Shown here one piece after another: positions 1 through 8,860 of a DNA stretch of 64,000 bases. The stretch's first letter is position 1. The number at the start of each line of letters is the position of its first letter. This DNA is from Rhizobium mayense (GTDB lineage Bacteria > Pseudomonadota > Alphaproteobacteria > Rhizobiales > Rhizobiaceae), in assembly GCF_030272705.1 (NCBI RefSeq), contig NZ_JARFYM010000007.1:124001-188000 (forward strand), in the 5' to 3' direction. The position numbers and the translations under genes were made by a program. Under the pieces are notes generated by a model, which was given only the letters and a program-made list of their open reading frames with translations, was not told the DNA's origin and made no database searches.

Positions 1-1274
1 TCGGCCTTCCGCTCGGACATCTTCTGCACGACGATGCCGGAGTGCTCTTCGTCCACGTCGATAACGACTTCTTCGATCGGCTCGAGAAGCTGGCCGTCCT
101 CGTCCTTGTGCATGACGACGCGCGGACGCGACACGGCGAGTTCGAAGCCTTCGCGGCGCATGGTTTCGATCAGAACCGCAAGCTGCAATTCACCGCGGCC
201 GGAAACATAGAACGAGTCCTTCCCTTCGGCTTCTTCGATCTTCAGCGCGACATTGCCTTCGGCTTCCTTGAAGAGGCGGTCACGGATGACGCGCGAGGTG
301 ACCTTGTCGCCTTCGGTGCCCGCGTAGGGGCTGTCGTTGACGATGAAGGACATGGTGACGGTCGGCGGGTCGATCGGCTGTGCGATCAGCGGCTCGCTGA
401 CCTGCGGGTCGCAGAAAGTGTCGGCGACCGTACCCTTGGAGAGGCCGGCAATCGCGACGATGTCACCCGCCTGCGCTTCTTCGATCGGCTGGCGTTCGAT
501 GCCGCGGAAGGCGAGGATCTTGGAAATACGGCCGGTTTCGATCGTGTTGCCATCGGCGTGCAGGACCTTGACGGCCTGGTTCGGCTTGATGGAGCCGGAA
601 TGGATGCGGCCGGTGATGATGCGGCCAAGGAAGGGGTTGGCTTCCAAGATTGTGCCGATCATGCGGAACGGACCTTCGCCGACGGTCGGCTCCGGAACGT
701 GCTTGACGACGAGATCGAGCAGCGGCCCCAGACCTTCGTCCTTCGGACCCTCGGGCGAATAGTTCATCCAGCCGTTACGGCCGGAACCGTAGAGGATCGG
801 GAAGTCGAGCTGCTCGTCGGTGGCGTCGAGATTGGCGAAGAGATCGAAGACCTCGTTGATGACTTCGTCGGCACGGGCGTCCGGACGGTCGATCTTGTTG
901 ATCGCGACGATCGGGCGAAGACCAACCTTCAGCGCCTTGCCGACGACGAACTTGGTCTGCGGCATCGGGCCTTCGGCGGCATCGACGAGAACGATCGCGC
1001 CGTCCACCATCGACAGAATGCGCTCGACCTCACCGCCGAAGTCGGCGTGGCCGGGGGTGTCGACAATGTTGATGCGGGTATCCTTCCAGACGACAGAGGT
1101 CGCCTTGGCGAGAATGGTGATGCCGCGTTCCTTTTCCAGATCGTTCGAGTCCATGACGCGTTCGGCAACGCGCTGGTTCTCGCGGAAGGAGCCGGACTGC
1201 TTCAGAAGCTCGTCGACAAGGGTGGTTTTCCCATGGTCAACGTGCGCGATGATCGCGATGTTGCGAAGTGCCAT
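1..1274 (-). CDS. typA: GTP-binding protein TypA/BipA (3' end outside window)
   Basis: Ribosome-associated translational GTPase of the BipA/TypA family, used in stress and low-temperature growth and in ribosome assembly. The first 424 codons are visible and the C-terminal third (family length about 608 aa) lies beyond the left edge. The N-terminus starts [19 protein letters not shown], so the G1 P-loop is complete. The switch sequence RGITILAK, the G3 motif DTPGH and the G4 motif NKID follow in the right order. The ATG at 1274 is chosen because family members begin a few residues before the P-loop. It is the first gene of its transcript here; upstream to 1490 I see no gene. Confidence 0.95.
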   Translation of the reverse strand, partial: MALRNIAIIAHVDHGKTTLVDELLKQSGSFRENQRVAERVMDSNDLEKERGITILAKATSVVWKDTRINIVDTPGHADFGGEVERILSMVDGAIVLVDAAEGPMPQTKFVVGKALKVGLRPIVAINKIDRPDARADEVINEVFDLFANLDATDEQLDFPILYGSGRNGWMNYSPEGPKDEGLGPLLDLVVKHVPEPTVGEGPFRMIGTILEANPFLGRIITGRIHSGSIKPNQAVKVLHADGNTIETGRISKILAFRGIERQPIEEAQAGDIVAIAGLSKGTVADTFCDPQVSEPLIAQPIDPPTVTMSFIVNDSPYAGTEGDKVTSRVIRDRLFKEAEGNVALKIEEAEGKDSFYVSGRGELQLAVLIETMRREGFELAVSRPRVVMHKDEDGQLLEPIEEVVIDVDEEHSGIVVQKMSERKA

Positions 1275-1490
1275 ATGTCTTAATCTCTGAGGCTGGGGCG
1301 CTGTATAAAGCAAACAGGCCAATTACATTTGGCGCGCTCATACCCTTTTTTTCGCGTTTGCGAAAGGGGGGAGGCGCGAAAGCGGCAGTAAGCTCGCCTA
1401 CAACCTCTGCCGACGCCTCAATTTCGCGTTGTTCAACAGCAAGTGTCATCAATAGGAAACACAGCAGCTACCGCATGCGCGCTGTGACGG

Positions 1491-2372
1491 TCACGCCGCT
1501 GCAACATTCTCCATCTGCTTGCGCACACCGTTAAACACCTGCGCCGGCACGCGCAAACTGACATCTTCCTGATAGAGTGCCCTCACCTCGTCGAGACGTT
1601 CGTCCACCTCGATCGCCAGCGCGGCGAGACGATCGAACATTGCCAGGCGAACCGGAGATATCTCTTCGCCAGGCTGTGGCATCGGCCCCCAGTTGTCCCA
1701 GGGAAGCATCTCCACTTTGTTGAGGGCGGCGAAGTCTCGGACAAGATTCATCGCAATGAACCAGAAGCCCGACTCGTCGAAGATGCCAAAGGTGCCAGGA
1801 TCCGCATTGCCGGCGCGGCAGCGTTGCCAGGCTTCGCCAGCTCTGAGGAATTTGCCCGGCGGCAGGTCAAGCGGTTCGAAATCGAGCTTCAAGGCAGCAC
1901 GCTGGAGATCGTCGATCTGGAAATCCGCAGACACCCAGCGCCGCCCATCCCAATATTCTGTGATCCAGTGATCGATGCCCTTGCCGGCCTCGAAATACAT
2001 GCCGAAGCCGCAGCGGGCGCGCGCTGGCACGCCTTGAGCCCGTAGCGCTGCGCACGCAAGCGCCGCGAAATGGCGGCAAACGCCGATGCTCCGTTTGGCA
2101 GGCGGGCGCGGGACGCCAAACGGCGCGGGATCGATCTCCATGATAGTATCGAGCATCTCCCGCACGGGCCGCGTGTGAGATTGCGCCCTCCGCGCCGGCG
2201 TGAGCTCCTGATGATACCACGGCGCCCAGGCATCATGCAGCAGCACGCCATGCACCGACGCAGCAACGCCCTCGACTCCATCGAGCGCGGCAAGAGCCTC
2301 AGCATGCGGCCCACCGGCGGTCATCGGGCCGGGCCGCATGTAGTACTCGAAAGGGCTATCGAATCCGCTCAT
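1491..2372 (-). CDS. Transglutaminase-like domain protein
   Basis: A 293-aa protein with a transglutaminase-like (papain-fold) core. The likely catalytic triad can be read directly: Cys99 in GVCRHFAALA, His135 in GIDHWITEYW and Asp150 in VSADFQIDD, with the usual Cys-His-Asp order and spacing. No signal peptide or membrane segment is visible, so it should be cytoplasmic. Bacterial members of this superfamily act as peptidases or amidases more often than as crosslinkers; the substrate is unknown. It stands alone on the minus strand between typA and the GST/MarR module. Confidence 0.8.
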   Translation of the reverse strand: MSGFDSPFEYYMRPGPMTAGGPHAEALAALDGVEGVAASVHGVLLHDAWAPWYHQELTPARRAQSHTRPVREMLDTIMEIDPAPFGVPRPPAKRSIGVCRHFAALACAALRAQGVPARARCGFGMYFEAGKGIDHWITEYWDGRRWVSADFQIDDLQRAALKLDFEPLDLPPGKFLRAGEAWQRCRAGNADPGTFGIFDESGFWFIAMNLVRDFAALNKVEMLPWDNWGPMPQPGEEISPVRLAMFDRLAALAIEVDERLDEVRALYQEDVSLRVPAQVFNGVRKQMENVAAA

Positions 2373-2481
2373 AACGCACCCTGATTAAATTGCCGCATCG
2401 GAGCAAGGCCCAAGCATAGCTGTCGCCCAGATCCCGCAGACAGATTTACCACCGAACGACGCAATTTCGCCGGTCGGACAT

Positions 2482-2530
2482 TCAGGCCGCCAGACCCTTC
2501 TTGCGTAGCATCGTATCCCGGCTAGGTAGC
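2482..2530 (-). pseudogene. Relic second copy of the dcp 3' end
   Basis: These 49 bases match the last 49 bases of dcp (3892-3940) at 40 positions, in the same orientation. Translated on the minus strand the copy gives LPSRDTMLRKKGLAA plus stop, against LPSPDAMLKKKGLAA plus stop in dcp, so 12 of 15 residues and the stop codon are kept. The similarity ends abruptly at 2530, inside the last codons of the GST gene, whose TAG stop lies in this repeat. It marks one edge of the GST/MarR module. Confidence 0.75.
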
Positions 2531-3205
2531 GCGCTTCAGCAGCCACGCATCATGATCCCTCAAGAAGACCTTGAGGCGATCGGGATAGTCATGCGTCACA
2601 GCATCTCGCACACTTCGCCGTGAAGCCAATTCTGCACGCCATGCCGCGACACGCGGCAACGCATCGAATATGCCGGCCGGTGTGATGGTATCGAACACGC
2701 CAAAGTAACGGAAGATCGGTGCGAAGACCACATCGACCAGGCTGAACGTTCCGCCGGCGAAAAACGGTCCATCCTTCAATTCAGCCTCGACACGACCAAA
2801 CTTGTCGATCAACGCGTTGCGCTTGACCTCATAGATCTCTTCATCTTTGGCGGTCTCGAACCCCCACAAATCCGAAAGGATGGAAGAGCCGAACTCGATC
2901 CAGCCGCGATGCCGAGCACGCGCCAGCGGATCGGCCGGGTGGAGCCTGGGGCCTGATTGAGTTTCCTCAAGATATTCGCAGATCACTGCGCTTTCGAACA
3001 ACACCATTTCCGCCCCGTCGCGCTGCTGCACGATCAGGAGGGGCACCTTGCCGAGCGGAGAAATGGCAAGAAACCAATCGGGCTTTGCCGACAGATCGAC
3101 ATAACGGAGCTCGAATGGCACGGCCTTTTCAGTAAGCATGATGACGGCCCGCTGAACGTAGGGGCAAAGATGGTGGCTGACGAGGGTCAACTTTGCGTCG
3201 AACAT
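2522..3205 (-). CDS. Glutathione S-transferase family protein
   Basis: Cytosolic GST of 227 aa. The N-terminal thioredoxin-fold domain (about 1-80) carries Cys14 in HHLCPYVQR, as in omega/zeta/dehydroascorbate-reductase-like GSTs, then the cis-proline region GKVPLL and the glutathione-binding FESAVICEYLEE. An all-helical C-terminal domain follows. The ATG at 3205 is preferred: it has AGGAGA 7 bases upstream and lies exactly at the family start, while a longer reading would run through the operators into the divergent gene. Divergent from a MarR regulator with two palindromes between them, so probably controlled by it. Its stop codon lies inside the copied dcp tail. Confidence 0.88.
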   Translation of the reverse strand: MFDAKLTLVSHHLCPYVQRAVIMLTEKAVPFELRYVDLSAKPDWFLAISPLGKVPLLIVQQRDGAEMVLFESAVICEYLEETQSGPRLHPADPLARARHRGWIEFGSSILSDLWGFETAKDEEIYEVKRNALIDKFGRVEAELKDGPFFAGGTFSLVDVVFAPIFRYFGVFDTITPAGIFDALPRVAAWRAELASRRSVRDAVTHDYPDRLKVFLRDHDAWLLKRAT

Positions 3206-3264
3206 GATCAAATCTCCTATTGTCTGACCCAGCGAATGGGGCATGGAAGCATCTCCGTTCAGGA

Positions 3265-3325
3265 TAGATGTAATTGCATCTATATCCAGGCTTGCCAAGC
3301 CAGTCAATATAGATGTAATTGCATC
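3265..3325. promoter_or_regulatory. Two MarR-type operator palindromes
   Basis: The 16-base sequence TAGATGTAATTGCATC occurs at 3265-3280 and again at 3310-3325, 45 bases apart. Each is a near-perfect palindrome (GATG.AATT.CATC), and the first extends to 18 bases. They fill the space between the divergent GST and MarR starts, as expected for an autoregulated MarR operator. The second site touches the MarR start codon. Confidence 0.65.
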
Positions 3326-3326
3326 C

Positions 3327-3791
3327 ATGTCCGATTGTTCAGATGTCAAAACCCCACAGCCCTCGCCCGCCATCACGCGAGCATGGGTACGCCTCATGCG
3401 CACGCAGCAAATCGTCCTTGCGGCGATCGAGCAGGATCTGAAGGCGGCCGACCTGCCGCCACTCGGCTGGTATGACGTGCTGCTGGAGCTGGCGCGGGCC
3501 ACGGACGGCAGGTTGCGGCCCTATGAGATCGAGGAGCGCACGCTGCTCGCGCAGCATAACCTGTCTCGCCTCCTCGACCGGATGGAAAAGGCTGGTCTTG
3601 TTCACCGCGAGGTATTTTCCGAGGACGGCCGGGGCCGCTGGGTGGTTATCACCGAGGCAGGGAGTGCCATGCGCAACCGCATGTGGACCGTCTATGCTTC
3701 GGCGCTTCAACGCCACCTGGGCGACAAGCTAGACAACGCCCAAGCCGACCAACTGGCCGAACTGTTGGCTGTGCTTTCGCGCAAATCCTGA
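3327..3791 (+). CDS. MarR family transcriptional regulator
   Basis: A 154-aa winged-helix regulator. The recognition helix region reads LLAQHNLSRLLDRMEKAGLVHRE, followed by the wing EDGRGRWVVITEAG, and helical dimerisation segments at both ends, all standard for MarR. The ATG at 3327 is preferred over one 28 codons upstream, because the longer version would translate through both operator palindromes (it reads IDVIAS twice). Divergent from the GST gene, which it probably represses together with itself. Ligand unknown. Part of the module bounded by duplicated dcp tails. Confidence 0.85.
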   Translation: MSDCSDVKTPQPSPAITRAWVRLMRTQQIVLAAIEQDLKAADLPPLGWYDVLLELARATDGRLRPYEIEERTLLAQHNLSRLLDRMEKAGLVHREVFSEDGRGRWVVITEAGSAMRNRMWTVYASALQRHLGDKLDNAQADQLAELLAVLSRKS

Positions 3792-3891
3792 TTGGCCAGG
3801 CAAAATCAATCCAAACCAAATGCGGCCACATGAGCCGGTCGCAAAAGTTGACCTTTCGCGACTGACTTTTGCTGCATGCCGAAAGCAAGAA

Positions 3892-5955
3892 TCAAGCCGC
3901 CAGACCCTTCTTCTTTAGCATCGCATCGGGGCTCGGCAGCTTGCCGCGGAAGGCCTTGTAGGCATCTTCGGGGTCGATCGAGCCACCGACGGAATAGATA
4001 TTGGCCTTCAATTTCTCGGCCATATCCGGATCGAAAGCGTCGCCGGTTTCCTCGAAGGCGGCGAAGGCATCGGCATCCAGCACTTCCGACCACATGTAGG
4101 AATAATAGCCGGCCGAATAACCATCGCCGGCGAAGACGTGCTGGAAGTGCGGTGTGGCGTGGCGCATGACGATCGATTTCGGCATGCCGATCTCCGACAG
4201 CACCTCGGCCTGAACCGCCATCGGATCCTCGACGGCGCCGCGGGTATGGAACGCCATGTCGACGAGCGCCGACGAGGTGAATTCCACAGTGTTGAAACCG
4301 GCATTGAAGGTGCGGGCGGCGAGAACCTTGTCGAGCAGCGCCTGCGGCATCGGTGCACCGGTTTCGTAGTGGACAGCATATTCCTTCAGGATCGCCGGGA
4401 CGGTCAGCCAGTGTTCATAAAGCTGCGACGGCAGTTCGACGAAATCGCGGGAAACACCGGTGCCCGAAACTGAGGGATAGGTGACGTTCGAGAGCATGCC
4501 GTGCAGCGCATGGCCGAATTCGTGGAACAGTGTGCGCGCGTCGTCGATCGACAGCAGCGCCGGCTTGCCTTCGGCGGGCTTGGCGAAATTGCAGACGTTA
4601 TAGATGATCGGCAGTTCGCCGATGTGACCGTTCTTCAGCGGCAATTTGTGCTGCGACTGAAACGAGCTCATCCAGGCGCCGGAGCGCTTCGAGCTGCGGG
4701 CGAAATAGTCACCGAGGAACAGCGCCACCAGCTTGTCGGAGCGATCCCGGATCTCGAAAACGCGAACATCTGGATGATAGGCGGGAACGCCCTTCTGCTC
4801 GACGGCGCGGATGCCGAAAAGACGGCCGGCGACATCAAAGCAGGCGGCGATGATCTTTTCGAGCTGCAGATAGGGCTTCAGTTCCGTTTCCGAAAAATCG
4901 AACTTCCGCGTCCGGATCTTCTCGGCATAGTGCCGCCAATCCCAGGGCATGACCTCGTGATTGCGGCCTTCCTCCGCGATCAGTGCGGCGATATCGCCCT
5001 CTTCCTCGCGCGCGCGTTCCGCCGCCTTTGCCCAAACGGCCTTCAGGAGCTCGTTTACGGCCTCCGGCGTCTTGGCCATGGTGTTGTCGAGCTTGAGTTC
5101 GGCATAATTGCCATAGCCGAGCAGCTTGGCCTTCTCGGCCCTCAGCGCCAGGGTTTCCTTGATGATGTTGCGATTGTCGGTCCCGCTGCCGTTTGCACCG
5201 CGCGCTACCCAGGCTTTGAAGGCCTGTTCGCGCAAATCGCGACGCTCCGACGACGTAAGGAAGGGCTCGATGATCGAACGCGAAAGCGTGACGGCATATT
5301 TGCCCTCTTCGCCGCGCTCGCGCGCTGCCGCCGCCATCGCATCCCTCAGAAAATCGGGAAGACCGGCAAGATCCGCCTCTTCGGAGAGGATCAGCGCCCA
5401 GCCCTTTTCATCGGCAAGCACATTCTGGCCGAACTGCGCGCCGAGGCCCGCCAGCTTCTCGTTGATCTCGGCAAGCCGCTCCTGTTCCGCCTTCGGCAGC
5501 TTGGCGCCCGACTTCACGAAACCCTTCCAATGCCGCTCCAGCACGCGGGTCTCTTCCACCGTCAGGCCGAGGTCTTCGCGCGCTTCCCAAAGCGCGTCGA
5601 TGCGGGCGAAAAGCGCGGCATTCATACCGATCTTCGAATAATGCCGCGACATCTTCGGAGCGATCTCACGCTCCAGGGCCTGGATCACTTCGTTGGTATG
5701 CGCCCCAGCCCGGTTCCAGAACAGAGAGGACACCCGTGACAACTCGTCACCGGCGCTTTCGAGCGCGGTAACAGTGTTGGCAAATGTCGGCGCCTCGCCA
5801 TTGTCGGCGATCGCATCGATCTCCGCATTGTGCGACGTAAGAGCTGCTTCAAAGGCAGGCGCAAAATCGGCGTCTTTCACGGCGTCGAAACGCGGCAGGC
5901 CCTGATGTCCTGTCCATTCGACGAGCGCTGGGTTGACGGCGGTTTGGGAAGACAT
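3892..5955 (-). CDS. dcp: M3 family oligopeptidase / peptidyl-dipeptidase Dcp
   Basis: Zinc metallopeptidase of the thimet oligopeptidase (M3) family, 687 aa, close to E. coli Dcp and OpdA. It degrades short peptides in the cytoplasm. The zinc motif is in LFHEFGHALHGML (HExxH), roughly residue 470, and the further zinc-ligand region lies downstream. The ATG at 5955 is chosen over one 8 codons upstream because AAAGGA lies 8 bases before it. The protein ends LPSPDAMLKKKGLAA, and a diverged copy of this tail occurs at 2482-2530. Single-gene transcript. Confidence 0.92.
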   Translation of the reverse strand: MSSQTAVNPALVEWTGHQGLPRFDAVKDADFAPAFEAALTSHNAEIDAIADNGEAPTFANTVTALESAGDELSRVSSLFWNRAGAHTNEVIQALEREIAPKMSRHYSKIGMNAALFARIDALWEAREDLGLTVEETRVLERHWKGFVKSGAKLPKAEQERLAEINEKLAGLGAQFGQNVLADEKGWALILSEEADLAGLPDFLRDAMAAAARERGEEGKYAVTLSRSIIEPFLTSSERRDLREQAFKAWVARGANGSGTDNRNIIKETLALRAEKAKLLGYGNYAELKLDNTMAKTPEAVNELLKAVWAKAAERAREEEGDIAALIAEEGRNHEVMPWDWRHYAEKIRTRKFDFSETELKPYLQLEKIIAACFDVAGRLFGIRAVEQKGVPAYHPDVRVFEIRDRSDKLVALFLGDYFARSSKRSGAWMSSFQSQHKLPLKNGHIGELPIIYNVCNFAKPAEGKPALLSIDDARTLFHEFGHALHGMLSNVTYPSVSGTGVSRDFVELPSQLYEHWLTVPAILKEYAVHYETGAPMPQALLDKVLAARTFNAGFNTVEFTSSALVDMAFHTRGAVEDPMAVQAEVLSEIGMPKSIVMRHATPHFQHVFAGDGYSAGYYSYMWSEVLDADAFAAFEETGDAFDPDMAEKLKANIYSVGGSIDPEDAYKAFRGKLPSPDAMLKKKGLAA

Positions 5956-6052
5956 GCAAGCGGTCCTTTCGGCAGGCATCTGATCGAAACACGATATAAG
6001 GCCCCATCCGCCAAATTAGTATGGCGAGGGCGGAACAAATAAAGAGGAATGT

Positions 6053-6694
6053 TCAGGCTTTACGCCAGCCGAGCAAGCCGGGTGTCGCGTGCCACAGCGC
6101 CTGTGCCGCAAAGCCCATGAACAACACTCCGGAGCAGCGCACGATCAGCCGCTCGTGAGCACGATAGAAACGCCGGACCGTGCCCGCACCGATAATGCCG
6201 ATCAGGATAATGTCGGCCGTGACGAAGCCGGCGAAGGAAACGGTGAGCAGCAGCGGCAGCGCGTTGAACGTCAATGCTCCCGCCGAGCCCGCCACCAGTG
6301 CGGTAAAGGTTGCCAGTGCGACAGGATATCCTTTGGGGTTGGTGACGCCGAAGATCAGGCCGCGGCGGAACGGGCGGTCGACATTGAGCAACGCCTTGCC
6401 ATCCTTCTTCGGCTTGGCGGTGACGGCACTCCAGCCGATCCAAGCAAGATAGAAGCCGCAGAGCAATCCCAGCAGATCGAAGACAAAGGTGCCGATAGTT
6501 TTCGCACCAACGATTGCAACCAGAGCGAGCGACGACCATACGAGATCTCCGACGAGATGGCCGCTCATGAAGAAAGCACCGGCCTTGCGCCCCTGCCCCG
6601 CACCGATGCCAAGCAGCGCCAGGAAAGCGGGGCCGGGAATAAGCACATAGAACAGCGCCGCCAGGAAGGCGCCGACGATAAGTGATTGCGTCAT
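6053..6694 (-). CDS. LysE/RhtB family exporter
   Basis: Inner-membrane exporter of the LysE/RhtB amino-acid efflux superfamily, 213 aa with about six hydrophobic segments. The family signature near the N-terminus is clear (VLIPGPAFLALLGIGAGQGRKAG). Substrate not predictable. It is divergent from a MarR gene at 6854, with an inverted repeat between them, suggesting local control of export. A second LysE-type gene with a different sequence lies at 9779-10420. Confidence 0.85.
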   Translation of the reverse strand: MTQSLIVGAFLAALFYVLIPGPAFLALLGIGAGQGRKAGAFFMSGHLVGDLVWSSLALVAIVGAKTIGTFVFDLLGLLCGFYLAWIGWSAVTAKPKKDGKALLNVDRPFRRGLIFGVTNPKGYPVALATFTALVAGSAGALTFNALPLLLTVSFAGFVTADIILIGIIGAGTVRRFYRAHERLIVRCSGVLFMGFAAQALWHATPGLLGWRKA

Positions 6695-6746
6695 ATTGGA
6701 AGTTCCCGATGGTGATGGCGGCAGATTAACAAGGCGCCAGATCCGG

Positions 6747-6768
6747 TCAAGCTAAACAAGTTGCTTGA
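6747..6768. promoter_or_regulatory. Inverted repeat between LysE and MarR genes
   Basis: TCAAGC at 6747-6752 and GCTTGA at 6763-6768 form an inverted repeat, with a tighter CAAG-TTG-CTTG inside (6757-6767). Its place between divergent exporter and MarR genes makes it a candidate operator. The arms are short, so this is tentative. Confidence 0.35.
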
Positions 6769-6853
6769 GGAATGAAGAATCCATTGTATTCGAGGGGTGA
6801 AATCAATAAAGATTTATCGGGGCCTAAAAACAAGCGTAGGTAGGGAAGCGCTT

Positions 6854-7336
6854 ATGAGTAGCAGGATAGATACGGATTCACTTGCCTTTCTTGTGGCGGA
6901 TTGCGCCAGACTAATGCGAGCAGCATTTGAACGGCGCATCATGGCAGCGGGACTCGGTTTGACGGCAGGTGAAGCGCGCACGCTGATCCAGGTCGCGGCC
7001 GTTAACGGCAGCCGTCAGCTCGATATCGCCACTCGCATGGGGCTGGAGCCGATGACGGTCAGCGCCTTTCTCGACAAATTGCAGGCGCGCGGCTTGATCG
7101 AGCGTCAGCCCGATCCGCTCGACCGTCGCGCCAAGCGCATCGTCCTGTCGGAGGAGGCAGGCGCCAAGCTGAAACAGATCGGCTGCGAGATTTGCGCGGT
7201 GGAGAAGGACGCGATGCAAGGCTTCGATCACGGTTTGCAGGATGACCTTCAGCATGCACTCCGCACTTTCCGCACCAATCTGCAGAACGCGGAGCAGCCG
7301 GCAGAGATGGAACGCGAATTGAGGGCTGTAGAGTAA
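6854..7336 (+). CDS. MarR family transcriptional regulator
   Basis: MarR-type winged-helix protein, 160 aa. The helix-turn-helix region reads RQLDIATRMGLEPMTVSAFLDKLQARGLIERQ, followed by the wing DPLDRRAKRIVLSEEAG. The ATG at 6854 is chosen because a GGTAGGGAAG ribosome site precedes it, whereas the longer 5' reading (from 6797) starts in AT-rich promoter-like DNA. Divergent from the LysE-type exporter at 6053-6694, which is its likely target. A bidirectional terminator follows. Confidence 0.85.
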   Translation: MSSRIDTDSLAFLVADCARLMRAAFERRIMAAGLGLTAGEARTLIQVAAVNGSRQLDIATRMGLEPMTVSAFLDKLQARGLIERQPDPLDRRAKRIVLSEEAGAKLKQIGCEICAVEKDAMQGFDHGLQDDLQHALRTFRTNLQNAEQPAEMERELRAVE

Positions 7337-7358
7337 ATTCACGCCCTCCGCATAAAAA

Positions 7359-7391
7359 ACCCGCCTCCGGCAATCGGAAGCGGGTCTTTTT
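7359..7391. terminator. Bidirectional Rho-independent terminator (MarR/argG)
   Basis: The hairpin ACCCGCCTCCGG / CGGAAGCGGGT (7359-7385) is preceded by an A-run and followed by TCTTTTTG. It sits between the convergent MarR gene and argG and can stop both. Confidence 0.8.
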
Positions 7392-7404
7392 GTTGGAAAT
7401 CTGA

Positions 7405-8628
7405 TTACTTCGACAGATTGCGTTTGCCGAGCGTGCGCAGACGCAGCGCATTGAGCTTGATGAAGCCAGCCGCATCCTTCTGGTCGTAGGCACCCTGGTC
7501 GTCTTCGAAGGTCACCAGCTTGTCGGAATAAAGCGACTTCGGGCTTTCACGGCCGATGACCATGACGTTGCCCTTGTAAAGCTTCAGCGTCACCTCACCT
7601 TCGACATGCTCCTGGCTCTTGTCGATCAGCGCCTGCAGCATTTCGCGTTCCGGCGAGAACCAGAAGCCGTAGTAGATAAGCTCCGCGTAACGCGGCATCA
7701 GCTCATCCTTGAGGTGAGCTGCGCCGCGATCGAGCGTGATGGATTCGATGGCGCGGTGGGCAGCAAGCAGGATCGTGCCGCCGGGGGTCTCGTAGACGCC
7801 GCGCGACTTCATGCCGACATAGCGGTTCTCGACGAGATCGAGGCGACCGATGCCGTTGTCACGGCCGTAGTTGTTGAGCGTTGCAAGCAACGTCGCCGGG
7901 CTCATGCGCTGCCCGTTGATCGAAACGGCATCACCCTTTTCGAAGCCGACCTTGATGACGGTCGCCTTGTCGGGAGCGGCTTCCGGCGAAATCGTGCGCA
8001 TGTGCACATATTCCGGCGCTTCCTGCGACGGATCTTCCAGAACCTTGCCTTCGGAAGAGGAGTGCAGCAGGTTGGCATCGACCGAGAACGGCGCTTCGCC
8101 CTTCTTGTCCTTGGCAACCGGAATCTGATGCTTTTCGGCGAATTCGAGCAGGTCGGTGCGGCTCTTGAACGACCAGTCGCGCCACGGGGCGATGATCTTG
8201 ATGTCGGGGTTCAGCGCATAGGCCGACAGTTCGAAGCGGACCTGGTCGTTGCCCTTGCCGGTCGCGCCATGGGCGATCGCATCGGCACCGGTCTTGCGGG
8301 CAATATCGATCAGGTGCTTGGAGATCAGCGGGCGCGCGATGGACGTGCCGAGCAGATAGACGCCTTCATAAACCGCATTGGCACGGAACATCGGGAAGAC
8401 GAAATCGCGCACGAACTCTTCGCGCACGTCCTCGATATAGATTTCCTTGATGCCGAGCATCTCGGCCTTCTTGCGCGCCGGCTCGAGCTCTTCGCCCTGA
8501 CCGAGATCGGCGGTGAAGGTGACGACTTCGGCGCCGAGTTCCGTCTGCAGCCACTTCAGGATAATCGAGGTGTCGAGACCGCCGGAATAGGCGAGAACGA
8601 CTTTCTTCACGTCTTTATGTGATGCCAT
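7405..8628 (-). CDS. argG: Argininosuccinate synthase
   Basis: Joins citrulline and aspartate using ATP, the penultimate step of arginine synthesis, in the cytoplasm. Length 407 aa fits the family. The N-terminal PP-loop ATP site is plain ([17 protein letters not shown]), followed by substrate-binding stretches such as [15 protein letters not shown] and [13 protein letters not shown] sequence ([13 protein letters not shown]). The ATG at 8628 is chosen because [17 protein letters not shown] is the family start; the 42 extra upstream codons have no counterpart. Single gene, closed by the hairpin at 7359-7391. Confidence 0.96.
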   Translation of the reverse strand: MASHKDVKKVVLAYSGGLDTSIILKWLQTELGAEVVTFTADLGQGEELEPARKKAEMLGIKEIYIEDVREEFVRDFVFPMFRANAVYEGVYLLGTSIARPLISKHLIDIARKTGADAIAHGATGKGNDQVRFELSAYALNPDIKIIAPWRDWSFKSRTDLLEFAEKHQIPVAKDKKGEAPFSVDANLLHSSSEGKVLEDPSQEAPEYVHMRTISPEAAPDKATVIKVGFEKGDAVSINGQRMSPATLLATLNNYGRDNGIGRLDLVENRYVGMKSRGVYETPGGTILLAAHRAIESITLDRGAAHLKDELMPRYAELIYYGFWFSPEREMLQALIDKSQEHVEGEVTLKLYKGNVMVIGRESPKSLYSDKLVTFEDDQGAYDQKDAAGFIKLNALRLRTLGKRNLSK

Positions 8629-8860
8629 GATGATGAGGTCCGTTTCAATGCGAGCCCGCGGAGAGGCCCGCCAACCCTGTATCGCGGCACTTTTAGCGAG
8701 ATTATCGCGAGGCGCAAGGGGAAGGGCAGTCAGTTCATGTCGCGTTCGTGACAAGGCAAGCGCGGTATCTGCCTCTGCGATGCCTGATTTCGATTTGACA
8801 CATCAAATCGAGGGATCATATCTCCAGTATGCAGACAACATTTTGGGGAAGGCGACGCTC

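Noticed and set aside
1237..1452. A 71-codon frame upstream of typA
   Set aside because: Overlaps the typA start and has no ribosome site or family resemblance.
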